From Hyunsoonleella pacifica (lineage in GTDB: Bacteria > Bacteroidota > Bacteroidia > Flavobacteriales > Flavobacteriaceae): DNA of 64,000 nt. The stretch covers positions 310,001 to 374,000 of the forward strand of contig NZ_SIRS01000003.1 in NCBI RefSeq assembly GCF_004310335.1. The letters are read 5' to 3'. The position numbers and the translations under genes were made by a program. Below the pieces are notes generated by a model. The model made no database searches. It had not been told where the DNA came from and was given only the letters and a program-made list of their open reading frames with translations. Shown here piece after piece: positions 61,832 through 64,000 of the stretch (position 1 is the first letter of the stretch; the number at the start of each line of letters is the position of its first letter).

Positions 61832-63163
61832 TTAGTCAAAAATAGCTTTGTAAATATCATTCCCATTAGCAAACAAAACTAACGCAATTAAAATGAAGAA
61901 TCCTACCATCTGTGCATACTCCATAAACTTGTCTCCTGGTTTTCTCCCAGAAATCATTTCATAAAGTAAAAACATAACATGACCTCCATCTAGCGCAGGA
62001 ATTGGTAATAGGTTTAATACCCCAAGCATAATTGAAAGAAATGCGGTAAGATACCAAAATGCTTCCCAGTTCCATTGCGACGGGAACATTTTTCCAATAG
62101 CAGCAAATCCTCCTATTTGAGTTGCACCTTTTTTAGTGAATATATATTTAAATTGAGCTAGATAATCTTTAACCTCCCAATATGCTTGATTAAATCCACC
62201 TTTGATACTTTCTGCTAGTGTATATTCTCTATTGTGAAAGGTGATATAATCTTCATCTGTTATTCCTCTAAAAAATCCCATTTTGTTGTCTTCATTAGGA
62301 GTAATAACCATATCAACTTTTTGATTACCTCTTAAGATTTGTAGAGAAACATCCTTCTTAGAGTTATTTTTTAGACCGTATGTGTAATCTGAAAAGTATT
62401 CAACTTTTCGTCCATTTATTGCTATAATTTTATCGCCAGAAAGCATACCTGATTTTTCAGCAGGAGATCCTTCTTCAATTGAATCAACTTCAAAAGGGTA
62501 TCGCGCCTCTATTCCAGGTAAATCTCCAGCTTCAAATAATTGAGTACCTATATCTTCTGGTAATTTAATAATTTCTACTTCTCCATTAACATGCTCAACT
62601 TTCATATTATTAATATCACGAAACATGAGATATTTGTTAATAGGAATTGTAATATTCTCTATAAGTTCTCCATCAATTGAAACTATTTTGTCACCTTGCT
62701 CAAACCCATAATTTTCTAAAGTTTTTGTAACTCCATAACCATATTTTGCGCTATCCTTAGTTACATAGTTTGTTCCCCAAACAGAAAGCATAACAATGAA
62801 TAGAAATATTGCTAACAAAAAATTAACTGTTACTCCACCAAGCATTATTATTAAACGTTGCCATGCTGGTTTAGAACGAAACTCCCATGGCTGGGGTGGT
62901 TTTGCCATTTGCTCAGTATCCATACTTTCATCAATCATACCAGATATCTTAACGTATCCACCAAGTGGCAACCAACCTATACCGTAAACAGTTTCGCCAA
63001 TTTTCTTTTTAAACAAAGAAAACTTAACATCAAAAAACAAATAGAATTTTTCTACTCTTGTTTTGAAGACCTTAGCTGGAATAAAGTGCCCTAATTCGTG
63101 TAATACTACTAGTATAGAAAGACTCAAAAGTAATTGAGCCGTTTTTATTAAAAATACTGACAT
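61832..63163 (-). CDS. rseP: RIP metalloprotease RseP
   Basis: Site-2 intramembrane metalloprotease, 443 aa. Motif HELGHF (H22, E23, H26) in the first span and NLLPIPALDGGHVMF (about 385-400) supply the zinc ligands; two PDZ-like regions lie between, with the GMLSGDKIIAINGRKV pattern. In bacteria RseP degrades anti-sigma factors during envelope stress and cleared signal peptides. A TACTTTTG -7 element with a TTTT -33 lies upstream (63185 region). Confidence 0.95.
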   Translation of the reverse strand: MSVFLIKTAQLLLSLSILVVLHELGHFIPAKVFKTRVEKFYLFFDVKFSLFKKKIGETVYGIGWLPLGGYVKISGMIDESMDTEQMAKPPQPWEFRSKPAWQRLIIMLGGVTVNFLLAIFLFIVMLSVWGTNYVTKDSAKYGYGVTKTLENYGFEQGDKIVSIDGELIENITIPINKYLMFRDINNMKVEHVNGEVEIIKLPEDIGTQLFEAGDLPGIEARYPFEVDSIEEGSPAEKSGMLSGDKIIAINGRKVEYFSDYTYGLKNNSKKDVSLQILRGNQKVDMVITPNEDNKMGFFRGITDEDYITFHNREYTLAESIKGGFNQAYWEVKDYLAQFKYIFTKKGATQIGGFAAIGKMFPSQWNWEAFWYLTAFLSIMLGVLNLLPIPALDGGHVMFLLYEMISGRKPGDKFMEYAQMVGFFILIALVLFANGNDIYKAIFD

Positions 63164-63184
63164 CTACATTTTTTTATAACCGCA

Positions 63185-63214
63185 CAAAAGTAAGGTTTTC
63201 AGCCTAGTTTAAAA
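63185..63214 (-). promoter_or_regulatory. Putative promoter of rseP
   Basis: Minus-strand TACTTTTG at 63185-63192 with a TTTT about 18 bases upstream. -33 differs from TTTG by one base. Confidence 0.45.
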
Positions 63215-63324
63215 AGCGATTAAACAAATGCTCTAGGTTTTAACAGTAATTTAAGTTAAGGACAGGTTTTATGCGATTTAAAAACATTGTACTTTTACAA
63301 AAAATTTAATTCAAAGCGTTTAAG

Positions 63325-63999
63325 ATGCTATCGTTTTTTAAGGGTTATAAACTATTTGCTATAGTTTTTGGTGTGATTTCCATTGTTATTATTACTTTAA
63401 TTTACAACACTTTAAATGTGTACCAACCACTTCCTATTTACCAGCCAACGATGGTTAGTATAGAACTTGTAGATAGTACAATTCAATACAAAAAGAAATA
63501 TCATAAAATTGCTGATTTTAGTTTAACAAATCAAAATGGAGAAATCATTACACAAAATACATATAAGGATAAAATTTATGTGGCAGATTTCTTTTTTACT
63601 ACTTGCCAAACGATTTGTCCTATTATGACAAAAAATATGGCAGATATACAGAAGAAAGTTATACATGATAACGAGATAATGCTTTTATCTCATTCAGTAA
63701 CACCTAAAATTGATACTGTTGAACAATTAAAACGTTATGCGATAAAAAAAGGGGTAATTGATAAGAAATGGAATTTGGTTACAGGAGATAAAAAACAAAT
63801 TTATGACTTAGCGCGTAAGAGTTATTTAGCTGTTAAAAGTAATGGAAACGGTGGCCCTTTTGATATGATACACACAGAAAACTTTATGTTAATTGATAAA
63901 AAAAAGCAAATCCGTGGGTTTTATGATGGTACAAAACCTGAGGATATTGAAAAATTATTGGATGATATTGCTCATTTAAAAAATGAATATGTGCAATAA
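63325..63999 (+). CDS. SCO/SenC-family thioredoxin-fold protein
   Basis: A 224-aa protein with a single N-terminal span (about residues 10-28). The SCO copper/thiol motif is FFTTCQTICPIM (C94, C98), and the third ligand His is H183 in DMIHTENFML. These are all conserved, so copper delivery to cytochrome oxidase, or thiol chemistry on CuA, is likely. No cytochrome-oxidase gene is visible in this window, and the region beyond its stop was not available. Confidence 0.93.
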   Translation: MLSFFKGYKLFAIVFGVISIVIITLIYNTLNVYQPLPIYQPTMVSIELVDSTIQYKKKYHKIADFSLTNQNGEIITQNTYKDKIYVADFFFTTCQTICPIMTKNMADIQKKVIHDNEIMLLSHSVTPKIDTVEQLKRYAIKKGVIDKKWNLVTGDKKQIYDLARKSYLAVKSNGNGGPFDMIHTENFMLIDKKKQIRGFYDGTKPEDIEKLLDDIAHLKNEYVQ

Positions 64000-64000
64000 A

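Noticed and set aside
1-64000. Defence island, prophage, integrative element or conjugative genes
   Set aside because: No transposase, integrase, phage structural, restriction or CRISPR genes were seen on either strand.

Overview
This is an AT-rich chromosomal window from a member of the Bacteroidota, almost certainly a (probably marine) Flavobacteriaceae species. The evidence is type IX secretion (T9SS) sorting domains, a PorZ homologue, a one-protein hybrid two-component regulator, a SusC/HmuR-like TonB receptor, DUF6646 and THC0290-type outer-membrane proteins, and recurrent promoters of the Bacteroidota form TTTG-(18-19 bp)-TAnnTTTG. I see no prophage, integrative element, intact insertion sequence, CRISPR array or recognisable defence island. 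Most of the window is ordinary core genome with a few accessory patches.

Layout. 1-1067: a lone XRE/membrane regulator in a cassette-like setting. 1068-4606: a tight biotin operon, bioF-(DUF2007 zinc-ribbon protein)-bioD-bioA, on the minus strand. 4653-5425: a DUF2975 membrane protein paired with a small XRE regulator behind an inverted-repeat operator candidate. 5468-9108: small secreted and membrane proteins and an orphan UmuC-type polymerase. 9105-12665: rpoN, a repeat element, a broken DinB-family gene and asnS. 12775-21008: an MMPL/RND exporter, a DUF5686-like barrel, then frr, pyrH, tsf, rpsB, rpsI and rplM, with several clear terminators. 21167-27127: a PAS histidine kinase with its response regulator, then three envelope proteins including DUF3179. 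27221-33820: tsaC/Sua5, YgiQ, a lipoprotein and polA. 33914-43742: a YadA-head-like repeat protein, a five-repeat T9SS cargo protein, a hybrid two-component regulator and a FucP-type sugar transporter. 43904-49794: a metallophosphoesterase, a cysteine-less thioredoxin fold, a ketoacyl synthase next to bioB, a JmjC-like cupin and a small barrel. 49857-60748: recX, a large T9SS cargo protein, the porZ-recO-TonB receptor operon, gdhA and a divergent outer-membrane protein. 60753-63999: a DinB protein, an ArsC/Spx-like protein, tRNA-Asn, rseP and an SCO protein.

How the genes fit together. The late steps of biotin synthesis (BioF, BioA, BioD, BioB) are all present but split between two loci about 42 kb apart. 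Each locus carries an unexpected partner: a DUF2007 zinc-ribbon protein inside the bioF operon and a FabF-like ketoacyl synthase directly upstream of bioB. No bioC, bioH, bioG or bioZ was recognised, so the source of the pimeloyl thioester is open. Both loci have REP-like hairpins abutting a start codon. The secreted and surface proteins here (two with T9SS type A tails, PorZ, TonB receptor, several barrels) describe a cell that invests heavily in its outer membrane. The items I consider most worth a second look are the two biotin-linked partners, the thioredoxin fold whose CxxC is replaced by NEQS, the hybrid regulator with no SusC/SusD pair, the five-repeat T9SS protein, the dispersed 100-115 bp repeat family, and the MetA-like barrel/DUF3179 pair.
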